From Bacteroidales bacterium (GTDB lineage Bacteria > Bacteroidota > Bacteroidia > Bacteroidales > UBA932), in contig JAGCCX010000083.1 in assembly GCA_017651465.1 (NCBI GenBank), positions 1-42,481 on the forward strand: DNA of 42,481 nucleotides, written 5' to 3'. The notes below the pieces were generated by a model that worked only from the letters and a program-made list of their open reading frames with translations, was not told where the DNA came from and did no database searches. This document shows, piece by piece, positions 1 through 9,422 of this stretch; within the stretch, counting starts at the first letter, position 1, and each line of letters starts with the position of its first letter. The position numbers and the translations under genes are program-made.

Positions 1-2178
1 AGTCTGTCCGGGATTGCAGAGATAGCAATGATAATCAGTCGAGCTTGACCATCCGCTGTTGTACTCAGGAATGGTCCTGCCGCCATAGTACATATGTACC
101 AGCTGTATCTTGTTGAGGCTGGCAGCGTTAAGGATGCCCGGGAGATGCTCGACAGCGTCCTTGGTAAAGCTGTTGCCGATAAAAAGAATCCTGAAATCAG
201 CTTCAGCGTTCAGGTCGGGATCGGGCTGCTCCTCGCCGGTCTGAATCAGGTAAGTTATGTTGTTGAAAGTCCCGCCGGCACCGGTGGCGTTCGTTGTGCC
301 GAGGTATGCGACTTTTCCAGATTCCGGGTAAAGATCGTACTCATACGAACCGCCATTGTACTTGCCCACCTTTCCGCCGGCTACACCGCCTTCCCACGTT
401 GTGACGGTATTGATATAGCCGAAGAACACACCGCGGTAGTTACTGTCGGTGATGATCTCGCCATAATTTTCGCAATCGGTGAAAGGACCGGCATCGCTCG
501 GCAGCGAAATCAGGCCACCGCAGCGGCCGGCAGTCGTAGAAATCAGATTACCGTAGTTCTTGCAGGAACTCATCGTGGAGTTGTTGGCAATGTAGCAGAC
601 GATATTTCCAAGACGTGTCCCGTCGGTCTTATCCATTGTGTTCAGCTGGTTACCGCGATTCTCACAGGCGATGATGTCGGTGCTGCTGTTGGCGGCGCCG
701 ACTATTCCGGCAGTACGTCCGGCCTGGGAGGTCATCTCGCCATAATTGTTACAAGACGACACGGTATTACGCACGGAGCTGCCGGTGGGTGCATTGGTAA
801 AGCCTACGATTCCCGCGGCGTGGATGCCGGTGGCACCTGCGTTCAGATTCTGGGTGTTGGTCACGGAAATGGCGCCGTAATTATGCACGCTGTCCACGGT
901 ACAACCGCGGTTCTTGGTGTACATTCCTCCGATGAGTGCCATATGCAGCAGGCCTGTAGCGCTTCCGCCGTATGTCATAGGAGCATAGCTGGTAACATCG
1001 CGTACATCCGCGTCATAGAGCACGCCTGCAATCAATCCGGCGCTGTGAGATGCGGAAGAATTCACAGTCAGCGAGCAGTTCTCCTCGATGACGAAATTCT
1101 GCACGATAGCTCCTTCGCCCAGGCAGCCGAAAAGACCCCAGTGACGGCCTGTGACCGTTTCGTTACAGACGATGTGCAGGTTCTTGATGTGATGGGCGTT
1201 TCCGTCGAATTTTCCGGTAAAAGCGTGACCTTCCTTCACCACTGGATTATAGCTGCTCCAGGGAGCGGTGGCGAATCCCACCGGTGTCCAGGATGAGACT
1301 TCAGAGAAGTCGATATCTGCCAGAAGGTTCACCCAGCCATCTGCATTCTCCCACTGGAGCGTGGAGGCGCCGGAATTCACGGCCGCTGCGAAAGCGGCAA
1401 AATCAGCCGCGTCAGCAATGCCGTTCACCTTCCAGGCTACAGCCGGCATACTGCGCAGCTGGCCGGCCGCCAGGGTACGGGCACTGGTGTTACGCGTCAT
1501 TATCTCACCTTTCTGGTCGGTCACAGTTACCTTGAATCCCTGCGGATATTCGCCGGGAGGGACCGGCAGGTAAAGCTCCAGAGGCTGGGCAAGGGTGACA
1601 TCGCAGTTAACGGTAAGAGTCTTGTCAGCTTCGGCTGCAGAAGTCCCGGTGAGGGCTAGTGTTGCGTAGTCGATTGTGAAATCGCCTGCAATCTGCTCGC
1701 CTCCCAAACCGGCCACCTCTACCTTCTTTACAACAGTTTCGGAAGTGCCGACCACCGTTACTTTGAGCATTGAGGTAAGCGACGAGAAATGCAGCTCTCC
1801 CGCAGTCTCGGAGCGGCCGCCCAGCGGTACGACTTGCGAGTCGGCACTCCGCTCGGAGGGCAATGTCACTGTGTTCGCATCTTTATAAATAGACGCGGGA
1901 TACACGCCCTCATATGGAGTAGAGATGTCTTCGCTGAAGGAGAACTGGCCGACGGAAGCATCCTCGGTAAGGGGTGACGAAGCCTTACCGTTGACAACGA
2001 TGGCATCGCCTGCCGTCCAGCTTACCTTGACACCGTTGATTGCCGTCCGGCTTGCTAGTTCAGAAAGAGATGCACTGATGACATTCTTATTGTCCGGTTG
2101 TAGCCTTTCCCGCGTGCAACCCGGCAACAAGGCGGCACACAAGGCCGCAATGCAAATTAATAATACTGGCTTTCTCAT
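1..2178 (-). CDS. Surface lipoprotein: fimbrillin-like + GLUG-type repeats + DUF4886 SGNH-like hydrolase (3' end outside window)
   Basis: The frame is open from the ATG at 2178 to base 1, so 726 codons are visible and the C-terminus is missing. The protein starts with a lipoprotein signal ending ALLPGC (Cys about 21). Residues about 35-245 resemble the fimbrillin-like N-terminus of the next gene upstream, with SRTAINGVKVSWTAGDAIVV and the closing AAGQLRSMPAVAW. Residues about 250-650 form one GLUG-type module with recurring AGIVG and C-x-N-x-G steps. A new domain then begins with ILFIGNSFTKDAVEHLPGIL (GNS near 668-670), the block I signature of DUF4886, an SGNH-like family whose members are probably esterases or related hydrolases. 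It starts 7 bases after the preceding stop and is the most distal gene seen in the locus. The SGNH Asp/His block lies beyond the edge, so catalytic competence cannot be judged. Confidence 0.85.
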   Translation of the reverse strand, partial: MRKPVLLICIAALCAALLPGCTRERLQPDNKNVISASLSELASRTAINGVKVSWTAGDAIVVNGKASSPLTEDASVGQFSFSEDISTPYEGVYPASIYKDANTVTLPSERSADSQVVPLGGRSETAGELHFSSLTSMLKVTVVGTSETVVKKVEVAGLGGEQIAGDFTIDYATLALTGTSAAEADKTLTVNCDVTLAQPLELYLPVPPGEYPQGFKVTVTDQKGEIMTRNTSARTLAAGQLRSMPAVAWKVNGIADAADFAAFAAAVNSGASTLQWENADGWVNLLADIDFSEVSSWTPVGFATAPWSSYNPVVKEGHAFTGKFDGNAHHIKNLHIVCNETVTGRHWGLFGCLGEGAIVQNFVIEENCSLTVNSSASHSAGLIAGVLYDADVRDVTSYAPMTYGGSATGLLHMALIGGMYTKNRGCTVDSVHNYGAISVTNTQNLNAGATGIHAAGIVGFTNAPTGSSVRNTVSSCNNYGEMTSQAGRTAGIVGAANSSTDIIACENRGNQLNTMDKTDGTRLGNIVCYIANNSTMSSCKNYGNLISTTAGRCGGLISLPSDAGPFTDCENYGEIITDSNYRGVFFGYINTVTTWEGGVAGGKVGKYNGGSYEYDLYPESGKVAYLGTTNATGAGGTFNNITYLIQTGEEQPDPDLNAEADFRILFIGNSFTKDAVEHLPGILNAASLNKIQLVHMYYGGRTIPEYNSGWSSSTDYHCYLCNPGQT

Positions 2179-2185
2179 TTTTATA

Positions 2186-5100
2186 TTATTTTACTCGTAT
2201 TAATAAATAAGACATACAACTTCTTTCACCGTTACTGTCGGAAGGTCTGTTGACCACGGAACCTTGTCCTGACGATGGATTCCACAACCACATAGTGGTG
2301 GATCCGCCGCCGTCGAAGCGGGTAGCCGACCTGCCGCCGAGCTTCTTCGAAATACGGTATATTTCATATGCTTTCAGGCCCATAGAGTACCACCCCTGAC
2401 GGCCGTCCACAAGAACTACCCACAGCTTTTTGCCGTCCTCGCTGACAACCGGCCAGGTCATCGGGTCGAAGCGGGTATGAAGAGAGGATGTCGAACCTAT
2501 GGAAGATGTCCGGTCGTTACCGTCTTTCATTATCTCATACATAGACGATCCCTGAGCGGCTATGGGCTTTGAAGCGTCTCCTTCTATGGAGATATCACAT
2601 TTAAATTCAACATTGTCACCAACCTTCACCCTGGACGCCCACGTGTCGGCTACGGTTCCGGAAAGGGCGATGCCGATTTGATTTGCCGCCGTTATGTACG
2701 GCGGGTTCGAAAGCGCCTGCTTCCGGCCATCATAGATAGACCGCACCGTGGTCGAATAATAGCCGCGGTTGACCTTCATAGGCGTGTCGTCATATTCGCA
2801 GATAACATACAGCACGTTCGAAGCAAGGGAATTAACCAGTTTGCTGTTCGAAGGATGCGGCAGCTTCACGTAGCGCGACGTGTACAGGTTCACAGGAGCC
2901 ACGGTGGGAGAAGCGTGCCTGAGCGTGGTGTCGTTGATGCTATAGTAGGAATATTCAGTCCCCGCGTGGCGCAAGGTTCCGGTGAAAGCTTTCTTTCCTA
3001 AAGATGCGGAGCCATCCTCAAAGACTGTAAGGCCCCATCTGTGGTTGGAAAGAGACGTCACAACGGACGGATTGTTGATATACAGAGGCTCCCCTCCCTC
3101 AACGTGAAATCCGCGCAGGATTCCGGCGTAAGAATCGAAGAAACCGAGATTGACGCCGGCGATAATGTTGTCCCCTGCATTCCGCTTTCGCGTGCAGAGC
3201 TTGGACAAGGTTTCACGAAGCACGAATCCGGCGTCCAGGTGGTCGTTGTCCCGTCCGTTCGGATTGGGAATGATATCATCCGCCAGGGCTGTGGTAACTT
3301 CGACCGCCGGGCTCGTCAGATCGACTTCCAGGACGTGCATATGACGGGGAACATTCTTGAACTGGCAGTGACGGTAAGAGACACCCGATGCAAGATTACG
3401 GCTTTCCAGCACATTCCAGTCGTAATAACTGTCGGCCGTCCAGTCCACGCTGTTCTCTTCGGGTTTGAAGCAGCTGGTGTAGTCCTGGCGGACGGCGTTA
3501 TAGTAATTCGACTCTGGAGCAAGTTGGGGCGAGGAGGCATAGGTGTCATAATCGCCCACACGGCCATATCCGGAATTGGAAGTGAATGAAGCTGCGGTCT
3601 TATTGTAGCAGCAGCCCCAGGCGGGACCGTAATTGCCGTCAATGCGGCCTATGATCGCGCCGTTATTGACACAATTCTTGATGACTCCGGTACTGTAGCC
3701 GGCAAGTCCTCCCTGCTGGCAGGCCATAGGCACGATTATGTCGCCATTATTTGTACATCTGTCGGCTTCATTCTCTCCGCCGATGGTGGATTCGGGAGAA
3801 TTATAGCCCGCAAGTCCGCCGATTATCAGCCCGTTGCCCTGCGCACTGTTGCCCTCGACGCTCAAGTCGGCATTGTTGGTTACAGAGTGCAGGGTTACGC
3901 CCTTGGAATAACCCACGATGCCTCCGGCACGCAGTTTTTCCGGGTTACCGTAAAAGACGACTTTGCTATTGCTGTCTCCGAAAACAAGGTTGCTGATACT
4001 GACGTTATTCGCATTGCCGAAAAGTCCGGCGTGCGGATACTTCACGGCATCTATCCGCCAGTTGACGCCATAGATACGGTGTCCCATTCCGTCAATATCG
4101 CAGCTTAGCGGACGTTCACTCGTGCCGATCGGCACCCATTCGCTGATGGAGGAAGCGTCGATGTCGCGGAGTATCTGTACCGTTCCGTCGCTCTGCCAGG
4201 GAGCAAGGCTGCCGCCATCGTTAACCGCCTGAGCAAAAGCAAGCAGGTCCTCGACACTGTTTATCCCCGTCCACTCAGGCGCTTCGGTATAAATGATATT
4301 GTCCGGCGTTACATTTGTGGCGGATGAATTATGAGAACCGATATAATTGAAATAATTGTTCGCATTGACGCCCACCATCTGATAGGAACCGCCGTTGTAG
4401 GTTCCCACGTCGCCGGCAGCGATACAGGAGCTGAAACTGGCTGCCAGGTTGCATTGCTGGAAGAATGTGCCGCGATAAGTTGTCTCGTCAGAAATCACGC
4501 GGCCGTAATTGGCGCAGTTCTCAAAACGGTTGTTCTTATTGTTCACCAGGCTCACCACGCCGCCTGCGCGGGCCATAGTGGCGCAGATGACATCGGCATA
4601 ATTGACACATCCAACAAGCGCTGAACCGTCTCCGGTGATGCAGGTGATATTGGCTATTCGCCCGCCTCCGGATACCGTAAAAGCATTATAGTTGTCTCCG
4701 TGGTTTTCACAAGATTCGATAAGCGCATAACGGTTGGCCGCCGCAACGATTCCCGCACTGCGGCAGACCGTCGTTTCCAGCTCGCCGTAATTGGTGCAGT
4801 GGCGCACGTGGACAATCTTGCTTGAGTTGGCTGCGTTGGTTGCGAAACCTAGTATTCCGGCAACCTGTACACCGGTAGCACCATTCTTGATGTTGTTGCC
4901 GGTAGATGCAGATACCTTTCCCTCGTTGACTAGCCCCTCGATGATCGTGTCCCCTTCGCCGGAGAAAGCAAAGCCCAACATAGACATCGTCTCCCGTATG
5001 TCGTCCGCGGCTTTGTTATCCAGGGTCATAGACGCGTGATTGGTGATATTGCGCACGGTGGCTTCATTCACAAGTCCCGCAACAATTCCGGCATCACTTC

Positions 5101-6250
5101 TTACCGAAGGAGTAAACTTAAATGAGCAGCTCTCGTCAATTACAAAATTCTCTACGATGGCGCCGGGGCCAAGGATGCCGAAGATTCCGCAAGGCAATGA
5201 CTGCATACTTTCTTTGGTGATTCCTGCACCTGCCGCGGCATATGTAAAGGCGAAATTGCGCAGCGTATGGCCACAGCCGTCGAAGTGTCCAGTGAAGGGA
5301 TGACCGCTGACCGTCAATGTGTTGGATGCCCAGGTGCTCACGCCTGTGCCAACCGGAGTCCAGGAAGTGACGCCGGAGAAGTCGATGTCTCCGAGCAAGG
5401 TCACTACGCCTTGGTCATTTTCCCATTGCTTGGTGGAAGCGCCGCTGTTTACGGCTGCGGCAAAAGCCGCAAAGTCTTCCGCTGTAGCAATTCCGGGCTT
5501 CTTCCAGGCAAGGGCGGGCATAGCGCGAAGCTGACCGGCCGCGCAGGTGCGTGCACCGATATTACGGCTCATCTGGTTTCCCTCAGCATCCTCCAGGTCG
5601 AGACGGAATCCCTCGGGATAATTCCCTTCCGGCACGGGCAGGTACAGCATTACAGGGGTCTGTCCGAGCGTGGTGGTGCAATTGAGGCTGACAGTATTCA
5701 CGCCTGAAACCGGAGCTATTGTTCCGCTGGTAAAGTCGATACTGAACGTTCCGCTTAGTATCTGACCGCCAATGGCTGTCAAGGTCGCCTTTTTGAGGGT
5801 CTCTCCGTTCCCGGTCAGAGGAACACGGAGCACCGCGGTCAGTGCGGAAAAGCTAATCTTATTACCCGTCGAGGCGTATCCCCACAGCGGAATCTGTGTC
5901 AGGGAGGCATCAAAACTGTCCGGAATAGTCAGTTGAGTGTCGCTTTTCCACATCGACGAAGGATAGACTGCCCGGTATGGGAGAGTCAATTCGTCCGAAA
6001 AGTTAAAACTTGCGCTCGCTCCCGCTTCGGTCAAAGCGTATGAACGACTACCGTTGACCACAATCTCATCTCCGACACTCCACGTCAATTCAGTGCCGTC
6101 AACATCTGTCTTGGTTATGTCGGGAAGGGCGGCCTGAAGCGTAGTCCTGACCGGACCCGTGCCGGTTTCTTCCGGCACCAATTCGGTCATACAGCCACAC
6201 ACGGCTGCACAGAGAGCCGCAAACGCAACCCGGAACCTCTTAACACGCAT
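2186..6250 (-). CDS. Surface lipoprotein with fimbrillin-like domain, two GLUG-type modules and C-terminal phosphodiester glycosidase (NAGPA/DUF2233)
   Basis: 1354 residues. The N-terminus has a lipoprotein signal with Cys about 20 (CAAVCGC). Residues about 35-245 are fimbrillin-like (TELTWSVGDEIVVNG). Two repeat modules follow: the first about 250-670, opening GIATAEDFAAFAAAVNSGAS and rich in C-x-N-x-G turns, the second about 675-940. From about 975 to the end is a phosphodiester glycosidase domain (PF09992, the family of the human mannose-6-phosphate uncovering enzyme): AGVNLGFFDS, VVLVDGRQGWYSMGLKAYE, FDGGGSTTMW (DGGG from 1313) and a closing VNRPSDSNGERS. The family cleaves sugar-1-phosphodiester links. 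The C-terminal roughly 680 residues match the product of the gene at 13589-15997 almost along their length, so the two are paralogues. The start is 2 bases after the small gene at 6253-6384. Probably outer-membrane anchored and facing outward. Confidence 0.9.
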   Translation of the reverse strand: MRVKRFRVAFAALCAAVCGCMTELVPEETGTGPVRTTLQAALPDITKTDVDGTELTWSVGDEIVVNGSRSYALTEAGASASFNFSDELTLPYRAVYPSSMWKSDTQLTIPDSFDASLTQIPLWGYASTGNKISFSALTAVLRVPLTGNGETLKKATLTAIGGQILSGTFSIDFTSGTIAPVSGVNTVSLNCTTTLGQTPVMLYLPVPEGNYPEGFRLDLEDAEGNQMSRNIGARTCAAGQLRAMPALAWKKPGIATAEDFAAFAAAVNSGASTKQWENDQGVVTLLGDIDFSGVTSWTPVGTGVSTWASNTLTVSGHPFTGHFDGCGHTLRNFAFTYAAAGAGITKESMQSLPCGIFGILGPGAIVENFVIDESCSFKFTPSVRSDAGIVAGLVNEATVRNITNHASMTLDNKAADDIRETMSMLGFAFSGEGDTIIEGLVNEGKVSASTGNNIKNGATGVQVAGILGFATNAANSSKIVHVRHCTNYGELETTVCRSAGIVAAANRYALIESCENHGDNYNAFTVSGGGRIANITCITGDGSALVGCVNYADVICATMARAGGVVSLVNNKNNRFENCANYGRVISDETTYRGTFFQQCNLAASFSSCIAAGDVGTYNGGSYQMVGVNANNYFNYIGSHNSSATNVTPDNIIYTEAPEWTGINSVEDLLAFAQAVNDGGSLAPWQSDGTVQILRDIDASSISEWVPIGTSERPLSCDIDGMGHRIYGVNWRIDAVKYPHAGLFGNANNVSISNLVFGDSNSKVVFYGNPEKLRAGGIVGYSKGVTLHSVTNNADLSVEGNSAQGNGLIIGGLAGYNSPESTIGGENEADRCTNNGDIIVPMACQQGGLAGYSTGVIKNCVNNGAIIGRIDGNYGPAWGCCYNKTAASFTSNSGYGRVGDYDTYASSPQLAPESNYYNAVRQDYTSCFKPEENSVDWTADSYYDWNVLESRNLASGVSYRHCQFKNVPRHMHVLEVDLTSPAVEVTTALADDIIPNPNGRDNDHLDAGFVLRETLSKLCTRKRNAGDNIIAGVNLGFFDSYAGILRGFHVEGGEPLYINNPSVVTSLSNHRWGLTVFEDGSASLGKKAFTGTLRHAGTEYSYYSINDTTLRHASPTVAPVNLYTSRYVKLPHPSNSKLVNSLASNVLYVICEYDDTPMKVNRGYYSTTVRSIYDGRKQALSNPPYITAANQIGIALSGTVADTWASRVKVGDNVEFKCDISIEGDASKPIAAQGSSMYEIMKDGNDRTSSIGSTSSLHTRFDPMTWPVVSEDGKKLWVVLVDGRQGWYSMGLKAYEIYRISKKLGGRSATRFDGGGSTTMWLWNPSSGQGSVVNRPSDSNGERSCMSYLLIRVK

Positions 6251-6252
6251 AA

Positions 6253-6384
6253 TTAATCCCAGGTATCCTCGACTAATTCAAGATCAGTAATATCACCGGA
6301 ATAATCTGTTCCGGAAGCTTCAAGCAAAGGCTGTGCTTCTTTAAACTTAAGCAATTCAGCCACAGGAGACAAATACTTTTTCAT
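6253..6384 (-). CDS. Small peptide gene (43 aa) inside the SusCD lipoprotein operon
   Basis: An ATG at 6384 opens 43 codons ending TAA at 6253, with only 2 bases before the next lipoprotein start at 6250. The peptide begins MKKYLSPVAELLKF, has LLEASG in the middle and an acidic tail rich in Asp/Glu ending DTWD. It has no signal peptide, membrane segment or cysteine. The layout, a basic start with Y-x-x-P, an alternating hydrophobic stretch, a Leu-Leu-x-x-Ser-Gly step, then a polar acidic tail, is shared with the 44-residue gene at 9265-9399, and resembles many unnamed short Bacteroidales proteins I have seen. Function unknown. Candidate roles are a secreted peptide with a leader cut near Ser-Gly, or a small partner of the adjacent lipoprotein. 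No modifying enzyme is nearby. Coding is supported by position, tight spacing and similarity to the second peptide. Confidence 0.6.
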   Translation of the reverse strand: MKKYLSPVAELLKFKEAQPLLEASGTDYSGDITDLELVEDTWD

Positions 6385-6494
6385 ATAAATAGTTCTAATT
6401 AGATTGACATCTTATTTTTGCATTTAGCCCAGGAGTACCAGGGACCGGAAACGGGAAGGAGAGGAAGGATGGTTAAGAGACGCCTCATGCGGGA

Positions 6495-9251
6495 CTACTT
6501 GTAATAATCCTCTCCGAGGGCGGCGAGGGATGAAGGGACTGGATAAGAACACCCGGAAGGGATTTCCCAGCCGGCAGACTTGTAAGACTGTCCACTTACG
6601 GTCAGGCTGTATCCAGTGGCCCTGGATGAGTGAGCAGAACAGAAATCAGCACTGGTAAGAGTCACGGCATCGGACTTGGTGATATCTGACGTCGTTGTAT
6701 CACCAGAAGTACCGATAGTTTGGCTATTGTCTGAAACCACGTAATAGGCATGTGCCATTAAGCCAAAGGGCAAACCTCCAACAAACCCACCCCTATAAGT
6801 ATCAGAAGTGGCAGACAAGTTACTATTTTCTACTAATGAAATGTTATTTCGAACCCGGACATATGCGTGATTGGTAGCCACACCGGCAGTTACATTTCCA
6901 ACAAAAGCTCCTACATAAGTGCGTGCCCCCGCCGAGAGCTTCTTGTTCAGTCCAATGCAGTTGTCAATGGCCATATATTGACCGGTGTAACTAGCATTTC
7001 TGACGACACGACCTGCAACTCCGCCTAAATTGGCAGCCCCGGTAGAACGGGTAGTGCTTACATCCGCAGCTGCCAGACAGTCGTAGACATACATACGGCC
7101 GTAGGTTGAGTTGTTGCAATACATTTGCCCAACAATACCACCCACGTCGTAACCTGCCGCTACAACGGCACCTTTGGCAAAACAAGTGTTAAGGACACCG
7201 CCCAACATCTGCCCGGCTATCCCACCGGCGCAGGATGCGTTTGTGGATGTGGCGGTAATGGTTGCGTTCGAACGACATTTATTCAGATAAGGCCACCCGT
7301 TGTTATTACCCTGTCGTCCAACGATGCCGCCGACATACTGAGTTCCGGTTATGTCACCAATGTTGACGCATTGGGTTATAGTTCCTGCAGGAAGGTTCGC
7401 TGCAATGCCGCCGATATACGCTGCTCCGGTTACTTTTCCTTCATTGACACTATTGGAAACCTCTGCCGTATCAGAATTGACAAGGCATACTATACCTCCG
7501 ACATTGCCGCTTCCTTCAGACGGCACCTCAACTTTCCCATAATTGTGGCTACAGGTTATGGAACAACTACCGCCCAGAATAACGCAGATACCTCCCACTC
7601 GGGGGCTGTTGAAAATGTTGTGCACATCTCCCTTATTATTGCACTCCGAGATTGCCGTGCGGGCATTGGCAGCAGCCAGGATACCGGCGCAACGGCCGGT
7701 ATTAGCATCAATCTCTGCATAGTTGGTGCAGGAACTGATTTGATTGATGACAGAAGAAGCTCCCGTATTTCCAAAACCGGCTATACCTGCCACCTGAACG
7801 CTAGTGGCTCCATTAGCTGTATTGGCGCTGGATTGCGTGGCCGTGACTTTGCCGTAATTGTTCAATCCGCTAAGTGTAGAAAGACCGGAGGCGGCATCTC
7901 CATATACATATCCAACCATACCGAGCGCGACCCGGTTGGCAGAACTGTTGTCGGGAATGGTCATCGGGAAATAGTTTGTAACATTCTCGATGGTCGATCC
8001 GTACGAGACGCCGGCCAGGGCTCCTGCATCCATTCGTCCTTGAGGAGTAGCAGTTAATGCGCCTGTATCCCCGCTCTGCGCTCCCAGTATAAGGTTCTTA
8101 ACTTGCGCGCAATATAGGATGCCAAACAAACCATAAGGAGTATAGGTCTCCGGAGAACCGGTCATAACAAGGTTCTTGATGGCAAAGCCCTGTCCGTCGA
8201 AAGTTCCCTTGAAAGCGGGCTCCGTCCACTCGGCTGAAACCGTTCCACTTTCAACGGGGGTGAAAGTGCCATTCCCAATAGGTGTCCAGCTGGAGATAGT
8301 TGAGCAGTCGATATCCTGTCCAAGTTTTACTTGGCGGGTGGCCCACAGTATGCTGCCGCTGTTCACGCCGTCGCGGAATTCTTCCAGGTCGGAGGCATCG
8401 TTGATTTCGAAGCTGTTCGCATCCTGGACCTTGCACTGGATGGTGTACTGACCGCCGCCGGTCCAGTTCTGTGCGGTCATGGGCAGCGTACGGATGTACA
8501 CGTCTTCGGGGGTATCGACTGCTACGGTAAGTTCATCACCGGCCTGCCACTCCACACCTGCGGCCGAGAACATCATATAGGCTTCCAGAATGCGGTTGGA
8601 AGGAAGCGTAATGTTACTCAGGGCCAGCGTCATCTCATTTACTTTATTGGATGATGCCGAGTTGGTGGAAGGGAAGACGGGGCGGGAAGCCATCAGCGTC
8701 ACGGAGTTAGCGCCGCTTGTGCCTTCCGGCAGCTGCAGTCGCAGCTGGATGACACCGTTCTGTACCAGCGAACCGCCTTTTTCGGAAGCCCATTCCGTGT
8801 CGAACTTGGGCTCCTGATAATCACTCACGCCGGAAAGCATTGCGTTGTACTCAAGGTGGGCGGTGGAAGAATTGCCGCTCTGAGCCTGGCCGGTATAAGT
8901 ACGGGCATTGAAAGCCGTGGCGTCGGTGTAACTGCCAGGATAGATAATGGTGTACGACGAGGCGGCACCGGGGTCGGCACCTTCGAATTCTGCTTCGTGG
9001 TCGCTGATGATATTGGTCACCGAGAACTCATTTCCATTGACGGAAATCTTGTCGCTGATTTCCCACTTCAGATTCATTGCCTTCTTGTCCGAGGCTTCGG
9101 TCATAGACACTTTTGTGCCCAGACTTTCAGAAGTGGAGACCTTGATGGTAACGCGCTCTTTGGACTGAGGCTGGTCTTCCTGCTTTAGTTCCTGCGTACA
9201 GGAGAAAGCGATCAAGGCCGTAACGGCCATTAAGATGTATCTTGTCTTCAT
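6495..9251 (-). CDS. Surface lipoprotein: fimbrillin-like domain + long GLUG-type repeat region
   Basis: 918 residues from the ATG at 9251, chosen over an ATG 17 codons upstream because it gives a proper lipoprotein signal (MKTRYILMAVTALIAFSC, Cys18) and has a strong Shine-Dalgarno AGGAGG 8 bases before it. Residues about 35-275 are fimbrillin-like (LGTKVSMTEASDKKAMNLKW, then EISDKISVNGNEF). Residues about 285-890 are GLUG-type repeats: a module opening with DLEEFRDGVNSGS and CSTISSWTPIGNG, then many AGIAGFG, GGIVC and C-x-N-x-G turns, typical of a right-handed beta-solenoid. There is no recognisable enzyme domain, and the C-terminus ends on the Pro-x-Pro-type close common to GLUG proteins. 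Lies between the two small peptide genes. Likely a surface glycan-binding or adhesive protein; binding is inferred from locus context only. Confidence 0.85.
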   Translation of the reverse strand: MKTRYILMAVTALIAFSCTQELKQEDQPQSKERVTIKVSTSESLGTKVSMTEASDKKAMNLKWEISDKISVNGNEFSVTNIISDHEAEFEGADPGAASSYTIIYPGSYTDATAFNARTYTGQAQSGNSSTAHLEYNAMLSGVSDYQEPKFDTEWASEKGGSLVQNGVIQLRLQLPEGTSGANSVTLMASRPVFPSTNSASSNKVNEMTLALSNITLPSNRILEAYMMFSAAGVEWQAGDELTVAVDTPEDVYIRTLPMTAQNWTGGGQYTIQCKVQDANSFEINDASDLEEFRDGVNSGSILWATRQVKLGQDIDCSTISSWTPIGNGTFTPVESGTVSAEWTEPAFKGTFDGQGFAIKNLVMTGSPETYTPYGLFGILYCAQVKNLILGAQSGDTGALTATPQGRMDAGALAGVSYGSTIENVTNYFPMTIPDNSSANRVALGMVGYVYGDAASGLSTLSGLNNYGKVTATQSSANTANGATSVQVAGIAGFGNTGASSVINQISSCTNYAEIDANTGRCAGILAAANARTAISECNNKGDVHNIFNSPRVGGICVILGGSCSITCSHNYGKVEVPSEGSGNVGGIVCLVNSDTAEVSNSVNEGKVTGAAYIGGIAANLPAGTITQCVNIGDITGTQYVGGIVGRQGNNNGWPYLNKCRSNATITATSTNASCAGGIAGQMLGGVLNTCFAKGAVVAAGYDVGGIVGQMYCNNSTYGRMYVYDCLAAADVSTTRSTGAANLGGVAGRVVRNASYTGQYMAIDNCIGLNKKLSAGARTYVGAFVGNVTAGVATNHAYVRVRNNISLVENSNLSATSDTYRGGFVGGLPFGLMAHAYYVVSDNSQTIGTSGDTTTSDITKSDAVTLTSADFCSAHSSRATGYSLTVSGQSYKSAGWEIPSGCSYPVPSSLAALGEDYYK

Positions 9252-9264
9252 AATCGTGTCCTCC

Positions 9265-9399
9265 TTAATTATCGCCGTCAAGGTCTTCAATAAAGACATC
9301 ATTGTTTTCCATATCCTTCACGCCGGAGTATAGCAACATATCATCCAGTTTTACTACCAGCACTTTAACCCTGGGAGTCGTGTAATCGTTCTGTTCCAT
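9265..9399 (-). CDS. Small peptide gene (44 aa) inside the SusCD lipoprotein operon
   Basis: ATG at 9399, TAA at 9265, 44 codons. It sits 23 bases after the propeller gene stop and 13 bases before the next lipoprotein start. The peptide begins MEQNDYTTPRVKVLVVKLDD, contains MLLYSG and ends with an Asp/Asn/Glu-rich tail (FIEDLDGDN). It has no signal peptide or cysteine. It shares its plan with the 43-residue peptide at 6253-6384: aromatic-x-x-Pro near the start, a stretch with hydrophobic residues at alternate positions, Leu-Leu-x-x-Ser-Gly or Leu-Leu-x-Ser-Gly, then an acidic tail. Each peptide gene lies directly upstream of a fimbrillin-like lipoprotein gene, which suggests a link to that lipoprotein class. 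Function is unknown. Confidence 0.6.
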   Translation of the reverse strand: MEQNDYTTPRVKVLVVKLDDMLLYSGVKDMENNDVFIEDLDGDN

Positions 9400-9422
9400 A
9401 TTGTATTATGTTTTGATGGGTA

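Noticed and set aside
6399-6488. A 29-codon frame on the minus strand after the 918-aa lipoprotein gene, with a hydrophobic start
   Set aside because: Short, no similarity to the two peptide genes, and lies in the widest gap of the operon; could be leader sequence. Not enough to call it a gene.
9251-9302. Start 17 codons earlier for the 918-aa lipoprotein (and similar upstream extensions for the 451-aa propeller, cysS, LolA-like, 341-aa and kinase genes)
   Set aside because: The extensions overlap upstream genes or promoter boxes and hide a proper signal peptide or family start; the downstream starts fit better.
6253-9399. Ribosomally made modified-peptide (RiPP) cluster based on the two small peptide genes
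   Set aside because: No cyclodehydratase, radical SAM, lanthipeptide synthetase, C39 peptidase or exporter is within the window, and the peptides lack Cys. Kept as peptides of unknown role.
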